A stretch of DNA of 64,000 nt from Pseudomonas brassicacearum (GTDB lineage: Bacteria; Pseudomonadota; Gammaproteobacteria; Pseudomonadales; Pseudomonadaceae), in assembly GCF_003732265.1 (NCBI RefSeq), contig NZ_MOBK01000001.1, forward strand, positions 434,001-498,000, read 5' to 3'. Positions 37,894-47,070 of the stretch are shown here, piece after piece. Position 1 is the stretch's first letter. Each line of letters starts with the position of its first letter. Both the position numbers and the translations under genes were made by a program. The notes under the pieces were generated by a model. It made no database searches, was not told the DNA's origin, and saw only the letters and a list, made by a program, of their open reading frames with translations.

Positions 37894-40005
37894 TTAACCA
37901 TTGAGGACCGTACGCACCATGCGGGTCAATGAGTCAGGCCCGTAAGGCTTGCTCAGCAAATGCGTGTCGGGGCTGAGTTGGTGGTTGCGCGAGATAATGT
38001 CACGGGTATGTCCCGAGGTGAACAGCACCGCCACCGGAGGATTCTGCACTTTGGCCCACGCGGCCAGGTCCGCACTCTTGATCAGGCCAGGCATGACCAC
38101 GTCGGTGAAAATCAGCTCCACCGCCGTGCCCTCCAGCAGCATTTGCATCGCCTGGTCGCCGTTGGCCGCCGTCAGCACCTGATAGCCTTCTTCACTCAGC
38201 AACTCCACCGCCGAGGCGCGGACCGCTTCGTTGTCTTCGACCACCAGAATCGTTTCATTCCCGCCGCCCTGCTGCGCATCATGCTGCGTGGTTTCACTGG
38301 GCGCCGCTCGCAGGCTGCGGGGAAAGTACAACTTCACCCGAGTGCCCAGGCCCTCGATGCTGGAAATCTCGATGTGGCCGCCGCTCTGCTTGACGAAACC
38401 GAACACCATGCTCAACCCCAGCCCCGTGCCCTGGCCGTCAGCCTTGGTGGTGAAAAACGGTTCGAACGCCTGCGCAAGCACCTGTGGCGGCATGCCGATA
38501 CCGGTGTCTGCCACCGCGACACACACGTAGTCGCCGGCCACGATGCCCTTGCCCGCACAAAACTTCGGGTCGAGGGCGATGTGCTCGGCACTCAGGCCAA
38601 TGGTGCCCTCGCCTTTCATCGCATCACGGGCATTGATCGCCAGGTTGAGAATGGCGTTTTCCAGCTGATTGCGGTCGACGAAGATGTGCCAGGGTTCATC
38701 CGGGGCACTCACCTTGATCTGCAGGGTTTCGCCCAGCGCCCGCTGCAACAATTCCGCCAGACCGTCGAAGACCTGCCGTGGATTGCACACCGCTGGCGAC
38801 AGTGGCTGACGGCGGGCAAACGCAAGCAATTGCGAAGACAATTTGGCGCCACGTTCAACCGCGGCAATCGACGCTTTGACCCGGCGCTGCACGTTGGCGT
38901 TGTCCGGTTCGTGCCGCGCCAGCAAATGCAGGTTGCCGGCGATCACCTGCAACAGATTATTGAAGTCATGGGCCACGCCCCCCGTGAGGCCGCCGATGGA
39001 TTCGAGTTTCTGTGATTGGCGCAGTTGTTCTTCGGCAGCCAGCCGCGCTTCCACTTCATCGGCAACGCGCTGTTCCAGGTTGCGAGTGAACCTGAGCAAG
39101 GATTCTTCGGCGGACTTGCGTTCATGGATGTCGATCAATACGCCGGGAAAGCGGAACGGCTCACCCTGTTCATTGAACTCGCAACAGCCACTCGCCTGCA
39201 CCCACAGGTAAGTACCGTCCGGACGCAGGACCCGATACTCGGCGTTGAATGCTTCGCCGGACTCTACCGATTGGTTGACCTGTTCCTGTACCCAACTGAG
39301 GTCGTCGGGGTGGATCTTGGCTTCGGCGACATCTGTCGGCAGGTTGGCCAGGTCCTGATCGGCGGGATAGGAGAAGGTCCGGGCAAAACGCTCGTCGCCG
39401 GAGAGCCGGTTGGCCTTGATGTCCCAGACGAACGAGCCGAGCAAGGCACCAGCATTGAGTGCCAGGCGCACCCGTTCATTGTCGGCGCGATAGGCATCTT
39501 CGGCGGCCTGACGGCGGCGTTCGGAAATCACGTGTTCGGTGGTCTCGACCACCATCGCCATGACTCCGGCGGGCTTGCCTTCATCATTGGCGACCGGGCT
39601 GTAATAGAGATCGAGCCAGACGTCTTCGGGGATGCCGTCGCGCAGCAACACCAGCTCTTTATTGCGATAGGACAAGGTGCCGCCCGCCAGGCAGGTATCG
39701 ACCACGTTCCGATTGAATTCGGCAACTTCCGGCCAACCCAATTCCACCGGGGAACCCAGCAGGTAAGGATGGCGGCCACCGGCGAATTCGGAATACGCGT
39801 CGTTGTAGATCATGTACCCGGCGCGGCCCCAGAGCATCACCATCGGCAGTGGCGAGGCCAGCATCAATTGCACCGTGCTGCACAGGCTCGCGGGCCAGGT
39901 GTCGAGGCTGCCCAGTTCAGTCTGGCCCCAGTCGAACGCACGTATACGCCCGGCCATTTCGCCGTTCCAGCCGGCACACCCGTGGCTTTCGTCTAGAAAC
40001 TGCAT
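37894..40005 (-). CDS. Hybrid sensor kinase: PAS-PAS-HisKA-HATPase-receiver
   Basis: A 703-residue cytoplasmic hybrid kinase. PAS-like domains at about 45-160 and 180-300 (the second followed by the PAC segment FPGVLIDIHERKSAEE) precede a coiled coil. The HisKA has GGVAHDFNNLLQ (His346) and the ATPase has NLAINARDAM, DTGIGM and GTGLGLSMVFG. The C-terminal receiver (about 588-703) contains LIFTDVVMPG. No membrane segment is seen. It lacks a neighbouring response regulator, so partner and signal are unknown. Architecture parallels the kinase ending at 35009 but without the N-terminal receiver. Confidence 0.85.
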   Translation of the reverse strand: MQFLDESHGCAGWNGEMAGRIRAFDWGQTELGSLDTWPASLCSTVQLMLASPLPMVMLWGRAGYMIYNDAYSEFAGGRHPYLLGSPVELGWPEVAEFNRNVVDTCLAGGTLSYRNKELVLLRDGIPEDVWLDLYYSPVANDEGKPAGVMAMVVETTEHVISERRRQAAEDAYRADNERVRLALNAGALLGSFVWDIKANRLSGDERFARTFSYPADQDLANLPTDVAEAKIHPDDLSWVQEQVNQSVESGEAFNAEYRVLRPDGTYLWVQASGCCEFNEQGEPFRFPGVLIDIHERKSAEESLLRFTRNLEQRVADEVEARLAAEEQLRQSQKLESIGGLTGGVAHDFNNLLQVIAGNLHLLARHEPDNANVQRRVKASIAAVERGAKLSSQLLAFARRQPLSPAVCNPRQVFDGLAELLQRALGETLQIKVSAPDEPWHIFVDRNQLENAILNLAINARDAMKGEGTIGLSAEHIALDPKFCAGKGIVAGDYVCVAVADTGIGMPPQVLAQAFEPFFTTKADGQGTGLGLSMVFGFVKQSGGHIEISSIEGLGTRVKLYFPRSLRAAPSETTQHDAQQGGGNETILVVEDNEAVRASAVELLSEEGYQVLTAANGDQAMQMLLEGTAVELIFTDVVMPGLIKSADLAAWAKVQNPPVAVLFTSGHTRDIISRNHQLSPDTHLLSKPYGPDSLTRMVRTVLNG

Positions 40006-40158
40006 TGAGTGGCTCTTAGTCCCTGTAGGTGAACTGGCTCAAGGGGTCGCGATTGTGTGAAGACGGCGCGGCACGTTTGTTTCGAACATCGCCGAGGTCA
40101 AATGGTTTCATAGAGGTTAGCTGATTCTTCGGGTCCTCCGCAGCCACCCCGTTCCCAT

Positions 40159-40248
40159 GTAGGAGTGAGCCTGCTCGCGACAGCGGTGTGTCAGTTGGTA
40201 TGGATGTTTAATGAACCACCGCTATCGCGAGCAGGCTCACTCCTACAG
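40159..40248. repeat. Variant REP pair (GTAGGAGTGAGCCTGCTCGCGA family)
   Basis: An outward pair with stems GGAGTGAGCCTGCTCGCGA and its perfect inverse, differing from the majority REP at several positions. The spacer keeps GGTGTGTCAG...GGATGTTTAATGA. It lies in the 274-bp gap between the hybrid kinase start and dnaE2; nothing else is evident there. Confidence 0.88.
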
Positions 40249-40279
40249 AAGGATCTGCGGCAGCTCACACATTTCGCAT

Positions 40280-43200
40280 TCAACGGAAATCCCGGCTGCG
40301 CACGCTGATGCCGTCGAGCAAAGAGCTCAGGTCGCTCAGGCGTCCGGCAATCAGGTGGCGGACCTCGCCTACCTGTTCCCAGCGACCATCGACCTTGAGC
40401 AATTGCGAGCCGACCAGCACCTGGCGTTGCCGCTCGGCCAGGTCGCGCCAGACCACTACGTTAACGTTGCCAAACTCGTCTTCCAGGGTCACGAAGGTCA
40501 CGCCACTGGCGGTGCCCGGCCGTTGCCGCCCCGTCACCAGCCCCGCGACACTGACCGGCCGCCCGTGTTCGACCGTCATCAGTTCTTGCGAACTGCGGCA
40601 GCGCCGGGCTTTCAATTCACCGCGCAGCAACGCCAACGGATGCGGGCCGAGGGTGGTGCCGACACTGGCGTAATCAGCTTGCAGGTCTTCGCCGACCGTG
40701 GGTTTGGGCAACGACACGACATCCTCTTCCTGACGCGGCAGCCCGGCAAACAAACCGAGTTGCTTTTGCACCCCCGCCACCTCCCAGCGCGCCCGATGCC
40801 GGTCACCGGCCAACCCCCGCAATGCACCGGCATCGGCCAGTTGTTCCTGGGCGCGGGCATCCAGTCGCGCACGCTCGCCGAGGTCGGCGATGTCGACAAA
40901 CACCCCGCGCGAGCGCGCCGCTTCGATACGGCGGGCATCGTCTTCGCGAAAGCCCTTGATCATCCGCAACCCCATGCGAATCGCCGGTTGCCCGACGGTG
41001 ACCGGCTCGAGGCTGCAATCCCAGTCACTGGCGCGCACGTCCACCGGGCGGATCTGCAAATGATGCCGGCGCGCGTCCTGGAGAATCTGGTCCGGGCTGT
41101 AGAACCCCATCGGCCAGCTGTTGATCAGCGCACAGGCAAAAGCCGCCGGTTCGTGGCATTTCAGCCAGCAACTGGCGTAGGTCAGCAAGGCGAAACTGGC
41201 GGCGTGGGACTCGGGGAAACCGTAGCTGCCGAAGCCTTTGATCTGCTCGAAGATCTGCGCGGCGAACTCGGCCGTGTAACCGTTTTTCTTCATCCCGGCG
41301 GCCAGTCGATCCTTGTGCGGCTCCAGCCCGCCGTGGCGCTTCCAGGCTGCCATGGAACGCCGCAACTGGTCGGCCTCGCCGGGGCTGTAGTCGGCGGCGA
41401 CGATGGCGATTTGCATGACCTGTTCCTGGAACAGCGGCACGCCCAAGGTGCGCTTGAGCACCGCTTCAAGTTCCGGCGAGGGATAGGTTTCCGGCTCTTC
41501 CTTGTTGCGACGGCGCAGGTACGGATGGACCATCCCCCCCTGAATCGGGCCCGGACGGACGATGGCCACCTCAATCACCAGGTCATAGAACTTGCGCGGC
41601 TTGAGCCGGGGCAGCATCGACATCTGTGCCCGGGACTCGATCTGGAACACGCCGATGGTGTCGGCATGGCCAATCATGTCGTAGGTGGCCGAATCTTCGG
41701 ACGGGATCGTCGCCAGGCTCAGGTCAAGGTTGCGGTGGCGACGCAGCAGATCGAAACAGCGGCGTATCGCGCTGAGCATGCCCAAGGCCAGAATATCGAC
41801 TTTGAGCAGACCGACCGCGTCGAGGTCGTCCTTGTCCCACTGAATGATCGTGCGCTCGGCCATGGCGGCATTTTCCACCGGCACCAGGCTGTCCAGCGGC
41901 TGCTCGGAAATCACGAAGCCACCGGGGTGCTGCGACAAGTGTCGAGGGAAGCCGATCAACTGTTGCGTCAGGCTCAAGACCCGGCGCAGAACCGGGCTTT
42001 CGGGGTCGAAGCCGCCTTCCAGCAGGCGTTCCACAGGCGGCGCGGTATCACTCCAGTGCCCACAGCAATCGGCCAGCGCATTGATCTGGTCCGGCGGCAA
42101 ACCCAACGCCTTGGCCACGTCTCGCACCGCGCCGGCCGCGTGGTAAGTGCTGACCACCGCCGTCAACGCCGCACGTGTGCGGCCATAACGCTGGAACACG
42201 TACTGCAGGACTTCTTCGCGGCGCTCATGTTCGAAATCGACGTCAATGTCCGGCGGCTCGTTGCGCTCTTTGGAGAGAAAACGTTCGAACAGCAACGTGG
42301 TGCGGTCCGGGTCGATTTCCGTGATACCCAAGGCAAAACACACCGCCGAGTTGGCCGCCGAACCCCGGCCCTGACACAGAATGTGCTGGTCACGGGCGAA
42401 CCGCACAATGTCATGCACCGTCAGGAAATAGCTTTCGTAGCCCAGTTCGGCGATCAGCTGCAGTTCTTTGTCGATCTGCGTCAGCACCGCCGTTTTCGGG
42501 CCTTTGGGCCAGCGCCATGCAATGCCTTCATCCGTCAAATGACGTAGCCAGGAGGTGGCTGTCTGGCCTTGCGGGACCAATTCCCGTGGGTACTGATAAC
42601 GCAACTGGCCAAGATCGAAAGTGCAGCGCCGGGCAATGGCCAGCGTTTCATCGAGCAAGGCTTGTGGGTAGATCGATTGCAAGACCTCCAGGCTGCGCAC
42701 ATGCCGCTCGCCATTGGGGTGAAGGCGCAGCCCGGCTTCGGCCACCGGCAGGTGATGACGGATCGCGGTCATGGTGTCCTGCAAGGCGCGCCGGCCACGG
42801 GTGTGCATGTGCACATCGCCGCTGGCCACCGCTGGAATTCGCAATTCCCGGGCCAGGGTCAGCAGCGCCTCCAGGCGCCGGGTATCGTCCTGGCCGCAAT
42901 GCAACTGGACGCTCAGCCACAGGCGTTCGGCGAAGGCCTGTTGCAGCCAGCGGCCCTGTTCGAAGTCATCGACCGTGTCCGGCACCCACAACACCAACAA
43001 CCCCGGCATCGGCGCGCTGAAGTCTTCGCGCAGCACCTGATACCGGCCTTTTTGCGTGCGCCGTCGCGCCCGGGTAATCAGCCGGCACAGGGTCTGGTAG
43101 CCCTCAAGGTTCTCCACCAGCAGCACCAGTTTCGGGCCGTTCTCGATGCGGATTTCGCTGCCGATGATCAGCGGCAGCTCCACCGATTTGGCCGCTTGCC

Positions 43201-43357
43201 AGGCGCGGACGATACCGGCCAGGGTGCATTCATCGGTGATCGCCAGCGCCTGATAACCGTGCTTTTTCGCCCGTTGAAAGAGTTCAAGAGCACTGGAGGC
43301 CCCGCGCTGGAAGCTGAAGTTCGACAGGCAGTGCAACTCGGCGTAGTCGCTGCTCAT
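40280..43357 (-). CDS. dnaE2: Error-prone DNA polymerase III alpha subunit DnaE2 (ImuC)
   Basis: A 1025-residue C-family polymerase: PHP domain at the N-terminus ([18 protein letters not shown]), the polymerase core with the active-site segment [19 protein letters not shown], and a C-terminal OB-fold region ([16 protein letters not shown]). DnaE2 lacks the tau-binding end of the replicative DnaE and performs mutagenic translesion synthesis with ImuA and ImuB. The start at ATG 43357 overlaps the imuB stop (ATGA). Last gene of the lexA2-imuA-imuB-dnaE2 operon. Confidence 0.95.
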   Translation of the reverse strand: MSSDYAELHCLSNFSFQRGASSALELFQRAKKHGYQALAITDECTLAGIVRAWQAAKSVELPLIIGSEIRIENGPKLVLLVENLEGYQTLCRLITRARRRTQKGRYQVLREDFSAPMPGLLVLWVPDTVDDFEQGRWLQQAFAERLWLSVQLHCGQDDTRRLEALLTLARELRIPAVASGDVHMHTRGRRALQDTMTAIRHHLPVAEAGLRLHPNGERHVRSLEVLQSIYPQALLDETLAIARRCTFDLGQLRYQYPRELVPQGQTATSWLRHLTDEGIAWRWPKGPKTAVLTQIDKELQLIAELGYESYFLTVHDIVRFARDQHILCQGRGSAANSAVCFALGITEIDPDRTTLLFERFLSKERNEPPDIDVDFEHERREEVLQYVFQRYGRTRAALTAVVSTYHAAGAVRDVAKALGLPPDQINALADCCGHWSDTAPPVERLLEGGFDPESPVLRRVLSLTQQLIGFPRHLSQHPGGFVISEQPLDSLVPVENAAMAERTIIQWDKDDLDAVGLLKVDILALGMLSAIRRCFDLLRRHRNLDLSLATIPSEDSATYDMIGHADTIGVFQIESRAQMSMLPRLKPRKFYDLVIEVAIVRPGPIQGGMVHPYLRRRNKEEPETYPSPELEAVLKRTLGVPLFQEQVMQIAIVAADYSPGEADQLRRSMAAWKRHGGLEPHKDRLAAGMKKNGYTAEFAAQIFEQIKGFGSYGFPESHAASFALLTYASCWLKCHEPAAFACALINSWPMGFYSPDQILQDARRHHLQIRPVDVRASDWDCSLEPVTVGQPAIRMGLRMIKGFREDDARRIEAARSRGVFVDIADLGERARLDARAQEQLADAGALRGLAGDRHRARWEVAGVQKQLGLFAGLPRQEEDVVSLPKPTVGEDLQADYASVGTTLGPHPLALLRGELKARRCRSSQELMTVEHGRPVSVAGLVTGRQRPGTASGVTFVTLEDEFGNVNVVVWRDLAERQRQVLVGSQLLKVDGRWEQVGEVRHLIAGRLSDLSSLLDGISVRSRDFR

Positions 43358-44769
43358 GCGAACCAGCCTTGCAGCCACAATGGCCCGCCCTCACCCACCG
43401 CCCGATACGCCCAGCCCTGCTGGCCGGAACGGGTTTCGACCAGGTAGTAATCGCGGCGCACGTCGGCGCCGTCCCACCAGCCGGACTCGATGCGCTCCGG
43501 GCCCATGAGGATGCGCGTCGAGCCTTCGTGGATCGCCTGCGGTTCCGTCAGCAACCAGCCCGGACGCTGCACACCCGGCAACCCTGCGCACAGTTGACTG
43601 TCGACCCGCGCCTGCCACGCGCACTCCGGCCGGTGATCGGCCTGGAAGCGCAAGCCGTGCACCGCCTCATCGCCGAGCCGCGCGCGCAAGCGTTCGCGCA
43701 GTTGCTCCCACGGCAAGGATTGCTGCGGGCGGTCGTCGAACAGCTCCTGATACTGCGGGACGAAGCTCGGCAAGTCTTCGGCACACAGCCGAAAACCGCG
43801 CACAGGGGCCTCGACCTGAACCTGTTCCAGTCGTCCCCGGGCCAGTTCGAAGAGCATCGCCGGATCGCGCTCGGCGCTGAGCAGGCCGACCTTGATTACC
43901 GAGTCCGGCAGACCGGCGTGTTCCAGGTGCAGGTCGAAACGCTGCACGCCGCTGTCCCGGCCGCAGAGAAAGGCCGACAGGTCGCCGGTCAACCGGCGCA
44001 GCGGAAACAGCAGCGCCTGATGCGACTGCACGTCGAAATTGAGCTCGATGCGCACGTCGAAACGGTCCGGCGGCAGGTAGAACGCCAGGGCCAACTGCCG
44101 CGCCCCCGTCAACGCGTCCAGATGCTTGAGCACCTGGGCTTCGAAGCGCCGGGCCAGACTTTGTCGTGGCAGCGCCTGCACCTGACTCAAGGTGCGCAAA
44201 CCCATGCGCGACAACGCCGTGGCCACCACAGGCTCCAACGCGATGCGGTCGACGGGCAATTGTCCGAGATGGTATTGCAAGGCGTCGTTGTCCGGCACCA
44301 CCAGCCCGTCATGCACGTTGGCCAGCACCCGTGCGGCCACCGGGTTGGGCGCCGCGACGATCCGATGGCGAAAACCCAACTCGCCGAGTTCAGCGCGCAA
44401 CCGTGCCTCGAAGGTTGGCCACGGTCCGAACAAACCCAGGCTGGACTCGATTTCAAACACCACGGCACGCGGGTAATGCACGCTGACCTGGGAGCTGAAG
44501 CGATAGGCCCACGCCGCCAGAAACTGCTGCCAGTGTTCGATCTCGGCGGCGTCGTATTCGGCCGTGGCAAAGCCTTTGCTCAAGGCCTGCGCGGCGGTCA
44601 TCGACTGCCCCGGACGCAAGCCCAGCGCCCGTGCCGACGCGTTGACCGCTTGCAACACCCGGCGCTGCGCCGGGCCGGTCAGCAGCGCCAGCGGCTCATC
44701 GGGATCGGGGCGCTGACGCAGCACCGCGTCCAGCGCCAATTGCGGGAAAAGAATACAGACCCAGCGCAT
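43354..44769 (-). CDS. imuB: ImuB, inactive Y-family polymerase-like protein
   Basis: A 471-residue Y-family-like protein starting [20 protein letters not shown]. Unlike active DinB proteins the N-terminal segment lacks the DMDxF acidic motif (it reads ILFPQLALD), as known for ImuB. ImuB bridges DnaE2, ImuA and the beta clamp during SOS mutagenesis. It overlaps dnaE2 by 4 bp and begins 7 bp after imuA. A longer frame reading to 45066 crosses imuA and is rejected. Confidence 0.92.
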   Translation of the reverse strand: MRWVCILFPQLALDAVLRQRPDPDEPLALLTGPAQRRVLQAVNASARALGLRPGQSMTAAQALSKGFATAEYDAAEIEHWQQFLAAWAYRFSSQVSVHYPRAVVFEIESSLGLFGPWPTFEARLRAELGELGFRHRIVAAPNPVAARVLANVHDGLVVPDNDALQYHLGQLPVDRIALEPVVATALSRMGLRTLSQVQALPRQSLARRFEAQVLKHLDALTGARQLALAFYLPPDRFDVRIELNFDVQSHQALLFPLRRLTGDLSAFLCGRDSGVQRFDLHLEHAGLPDSVIKVGLLSAERDPAMLFELARGRLEQVQVEAPVRGFRLCAEDLPSFVPQYQELFDDRPQQSLPWEQLRERLRARLGDEAVHGLRFQADHRPECAWQARVDSQLCAGLPGVQRPGWLLTEPQAIHEGSTRILMGPERIESGWWDGADVRRDYYLVETRSGQQGWAYRAVGEGGPLWLQGWFA

Positions 44770-44776
44770 GACAACC

Positions 44777-45394
44777 TCAATGCCCCACGGGGAAGGCAAT
44801 CGGCGCCGAACGCGCCAGCCCGCCCCGGCACTTGAGCACGCGCAATTGCGCAGGTCTGGCATCGATGGCGATGCGCAGCGCGGCGGGCGAAGGGTTGACG
44901 GCTTCATGGATCGAGCGGTAGGCGAACGCCAGGGTCGAGCCGGTTTCCGCCGCCACCTGCAAACGGCGCAACGCCCGGTCATCGGCCTTGTGCGGCCAGC
45001 ACAGCACCGCACCGCAACTGCCCGAGCGCAGGCATTGTTCCGCGGCCCACAAGGCATCGCGCTCACTGGCCTGGATGATCGACAATTGGCGCAGATCGAC
45101 CCCGGCGTTCTGCCACGCCTGGGGATACGGCACGTAAGGCGGCGCCACCAGCACGATGCGCTCGCCCGCCGCCGACAACCGCGCCAGTGCCGGCCACACC
45201 AGTTGCAACTCGCCGACGCCCTGCCCGGCCAGGAGAATTTCGGTCAGCGCTGCTTCCGGCCAGCCACCGGTGGGCAACGCCGCATCCAGTGCGGCATGCC
45301 CGGTGGGTTGCGGGCTGACGGCCGGTGGCGCAGGCCGGCCCTTCCAGACCTGGCCGCCATTGAACAGCGTATCCAGCGCAACGACGGCGCCCAT
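44777..45394 (-). CDS. imuA: ImuA, SulA/RecA-like translesion synthesis protein
   Basis: A 205-residue protein related to RecA/SulA folds (GHAALDAALPTGGWPEAALTEIL at about 32-54, then LVAPPYVPYPQAW). ImuA is required with ImuB and DnaE2 for damage-induced mutagenesis. The start at ATG 45394 overlaps the lexA2 stop (TGATG), with GAGG 8 nt upstream; a GTG one codon earlier (45397) is possible. Confidence 0.9.
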   Translation of the reverse strand: MGAVVALDTLFNGGQVWKGRPAPPAVSPQPTGHAALDAALPTGGWPEAALTEILLAGQGVGELQLVWPALARLSAAGERIVLVAPPYVPYPQAWQNAGVDLRQLSIIQASERDALWAAEQCLRSGSCGAVLCWPHKADDRALRRLQVAAETGSTLAFAYRSIHEAVNPSPAALRIAIDARPAQLRVLKCRGGLARSAPIAFPVGH

Positions 45395-46011
45395 CACCCT
45401 TGCCTCACCAGACCGCAGAACACGCCTTCGATGGCGAGGTCCTGACCGGGCTGCACGATGATCGGCTGATACGCCGGGTTGCGCGGCAACAGGCGAACCG
45501 TGTCGCCGGCCCGCTCGAAACGCTTGATGGTGACCTCACCGTCCAGTCGCGCCACCACGATCTGGCCATTGACCGCTTCCGGGTTGCGCCGCACGCCCAC
45601 CAGATCGCCGTCGAGGATGCCGTCCCCGATCATCGAGTCGCCCTGAACCCGCAGCATGTAGTCCGGCACCCGCGAGAAAATCGACGGGTCCAGCAGCAAA
45701 CGGCTGTGCACCTCGGCATCGGCGCCGATCGGCGCACCGGCCGCGACCCGGCCGAGCACCGGGATGTCCAGCAACTCGGGCCGCGCCGGTTGCCCGAGCA
45801 GACGAATGCCGCGGGCCTGATGCGGGTTGACCTCGATGAAACCGGCTTCGGTCAGCGCCAGCACATGCTTGCGCGCCACGCTACGGGAGGCAAAACCAAA
45901 GGCCTCGCTGATTTCAGCGAGGCTCGGGGACTGGCCGTGCTCCGCGATTCGGTCGCGGATAAAGGTCAGGATGGCGGTACGGCGGGGAGTTAAAGTGGTC
46001 ATGGAGTACAT
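45394..46011 (-). CDS. lexA2: LexA2 repressor of the imu operon
   Basis: A 205-residue LexA paralogue: winged helix (about 8-70, TPRRTAILTFIRDRIAEHG), then a self-cleaving peptidase with Ala91-Gly92 in RVAAGAPIG, Ser126 in QGDSMIG and Lys163. Activated RecA triggers cleavage, which derepresses the operon. The start is uncertain. ATG 46011 has an AAGAG site 5 nt upstream but lies inside the operator; ATG 46002 is just downstream and has no ribosome site. The position upstream of imuA-imuB-dnaE2 identifies it as LexA2 and not the global LexA1. Confidence 0.9.
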   Translation of the reverse strand: MYSMTTLTPRRTAILTFIRDRIAEHGQSPSLAEISEAFGFASRSVARKHVLALTEAGFIEVNPHQARGIRLLGQPARPELLDIPVLGRVAAGAPIGADAEVHSRLLLDPSIFSRVPDYMLRVQGDSMIGDGILDGDLVGVRRNPEAVNGQIVVARLDGEVTIKRFERAGDTVRLLPRNPAYQPIIVQPGQDLAIEGVFCGLVRQG

Positions 46012-46019
46012 TTGTACTC
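46004..46019. promoter_or_regulatory. LexA2 operator overlapping the lexA2 start
   Basis: A perfect 16-bp palindrome GAGTACATTTGTACTC. It fits the GTAC-N4-G(T)(A/G)C pattern described for Pseudomonas LexA2 boxes and not the CTGT-N8-ACAG box of LexA1. It covers the ATG at 46011 and ends 2 bp from the ATG at 46002. Confidence 0.8.
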
Positions 46020-46049
46020 TTTTGGCATTTTCCTGGCAAGGACCGCCAA

Positions 46050-46967
46050 TCAGCTCAAGCCACGGGACGCCAGAAACCCTGCGATGTAATCAATAAACGC
46101 CAACACCTTCGCGGTCGCCCGTCGATGGCTTGGGTACACCGCCAGAATGTACGGGCCAAAGCTGTCCGGGTCGATGTCGTAGTCGGCCATCAGCCGCACC
46201 AGCCGGCCATCGGCGATGTACGGCGCGGCGCTCCACAACGGGGTGTGCAACAAGCCGCGTCCGGCCAGCGCGTTGGCCAGCAGCAAGTCGTAATTGTCGC
46301 TGCGCAACCGCGGATTGGGCGGCTGCGGCAGGCTCAGGCGTTGCCCGTCGCGCTCGACCCACCAGAATTCACGGCTAAGCAGCGGATGGCGGTACAGCAG
46401 CCATTCATGATCATCTAGGGTCTGCGGGGTGACCGGCAACCTCTTGCGCGCCAGATAGGCCGGGCTGCCGCACAGCGCCAGGCGATTACTTCCAACCACG
46501 CGGGCGATCAGCCCCGGCAAGTCATCATGGCCTTCGCGCAACGCCAGGTCGTAGCCGCTCTCCAGCAGGTTGACGAAGTCGTCGCACAGGTCCACCTGCA
46601 GATTGATCTGCGGGTATTGCTCCAGAAAACCGCCACACACCTGATCGAGAAACGCCTGCCCATACGCCAGCGGCGCGGTGATTTTCAGGTTGCCGCGCAG
46701 GCCATGCTGCAACTGCTCGATTTCCTCGCCGGCCTCCTCCAGCCGCTGCAACACCTGGCGAGCGGTGTCCAGATAGAGCCGTCCGGATTCGGTCAGCAAA
46801 ATCCGTCGGGTGCTGCGCTCGAATAACCGGGCGCCCAGTTCGGCTTCCAGGTGGTTGACCGCTTTGGTCAGGGCCGACGGGGTCTTGCCCAACTGCTCGG
46901 CGGCGCGGCTGAAGCTGCCCAGTTGCGCCGTCACCACGAACATTTTCAACGCACCCAACTTGTCCAT
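46050..46967 (-). CDS. LysR-family transcriptional regulator
   Basis: A 305-residue LysR regulator, CrgA/AaeR-like: helix-turn-helix at residues about 2-60 (KLGALKMFVVTAQLGSFSRAAEQLGKTPSALTKAVNHLE), followed by the effector domain. ATG 46967 is the normal family start; a longer frame to 47174 runs into the divergent amidohydrolase gene. The gene is divergent from 47071-48813 with a 103-bp shared region, so control of that gene is likely. Confidence 0.88.
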   Translation of the reverse strand: MDKLGALKMFVVTAQLGSFSRAAEQLGKTPSALTKAVNHLEAELGARLFERSTRRILLTESGRLYLDTARQVLQRLEEAGEEIEQLQHGLRGNLKITAPLAYGQAFLDQVCGGFLEQYPQINLQVDLCDDFVNLLESGYDLALREGHDDLPGLIARVVGSNRLALCGSPAYLARKRLPVTPQTLDDHEWLLYRHPLLSREFWWVERDGQRLSLPQPPNPRLRSDNYDLLLANALAGRGLLHTPLWSAAPYIADGRLVRLMADYDIDPDSFGPYILAVYPSHRRATAKVLAFIDYIAGFLASRGLS

Positions 46968-47070
46968 ACTTTTTCCATTCCGGCAAAAACGTTTTTCGTG
47001 AGGAAGGCGTTCTGCTGCGCACCAGCAGCCACTAATCTGGCCATCAGACGCAATAACAAGGAAACATTCA

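Noticed and set aside
40211..42547. 778-codon plus-strand frame across dnaE2
   Set aside because: Antisense to DnaE2 and begins in a REP element; composition typical of a shadow frame.
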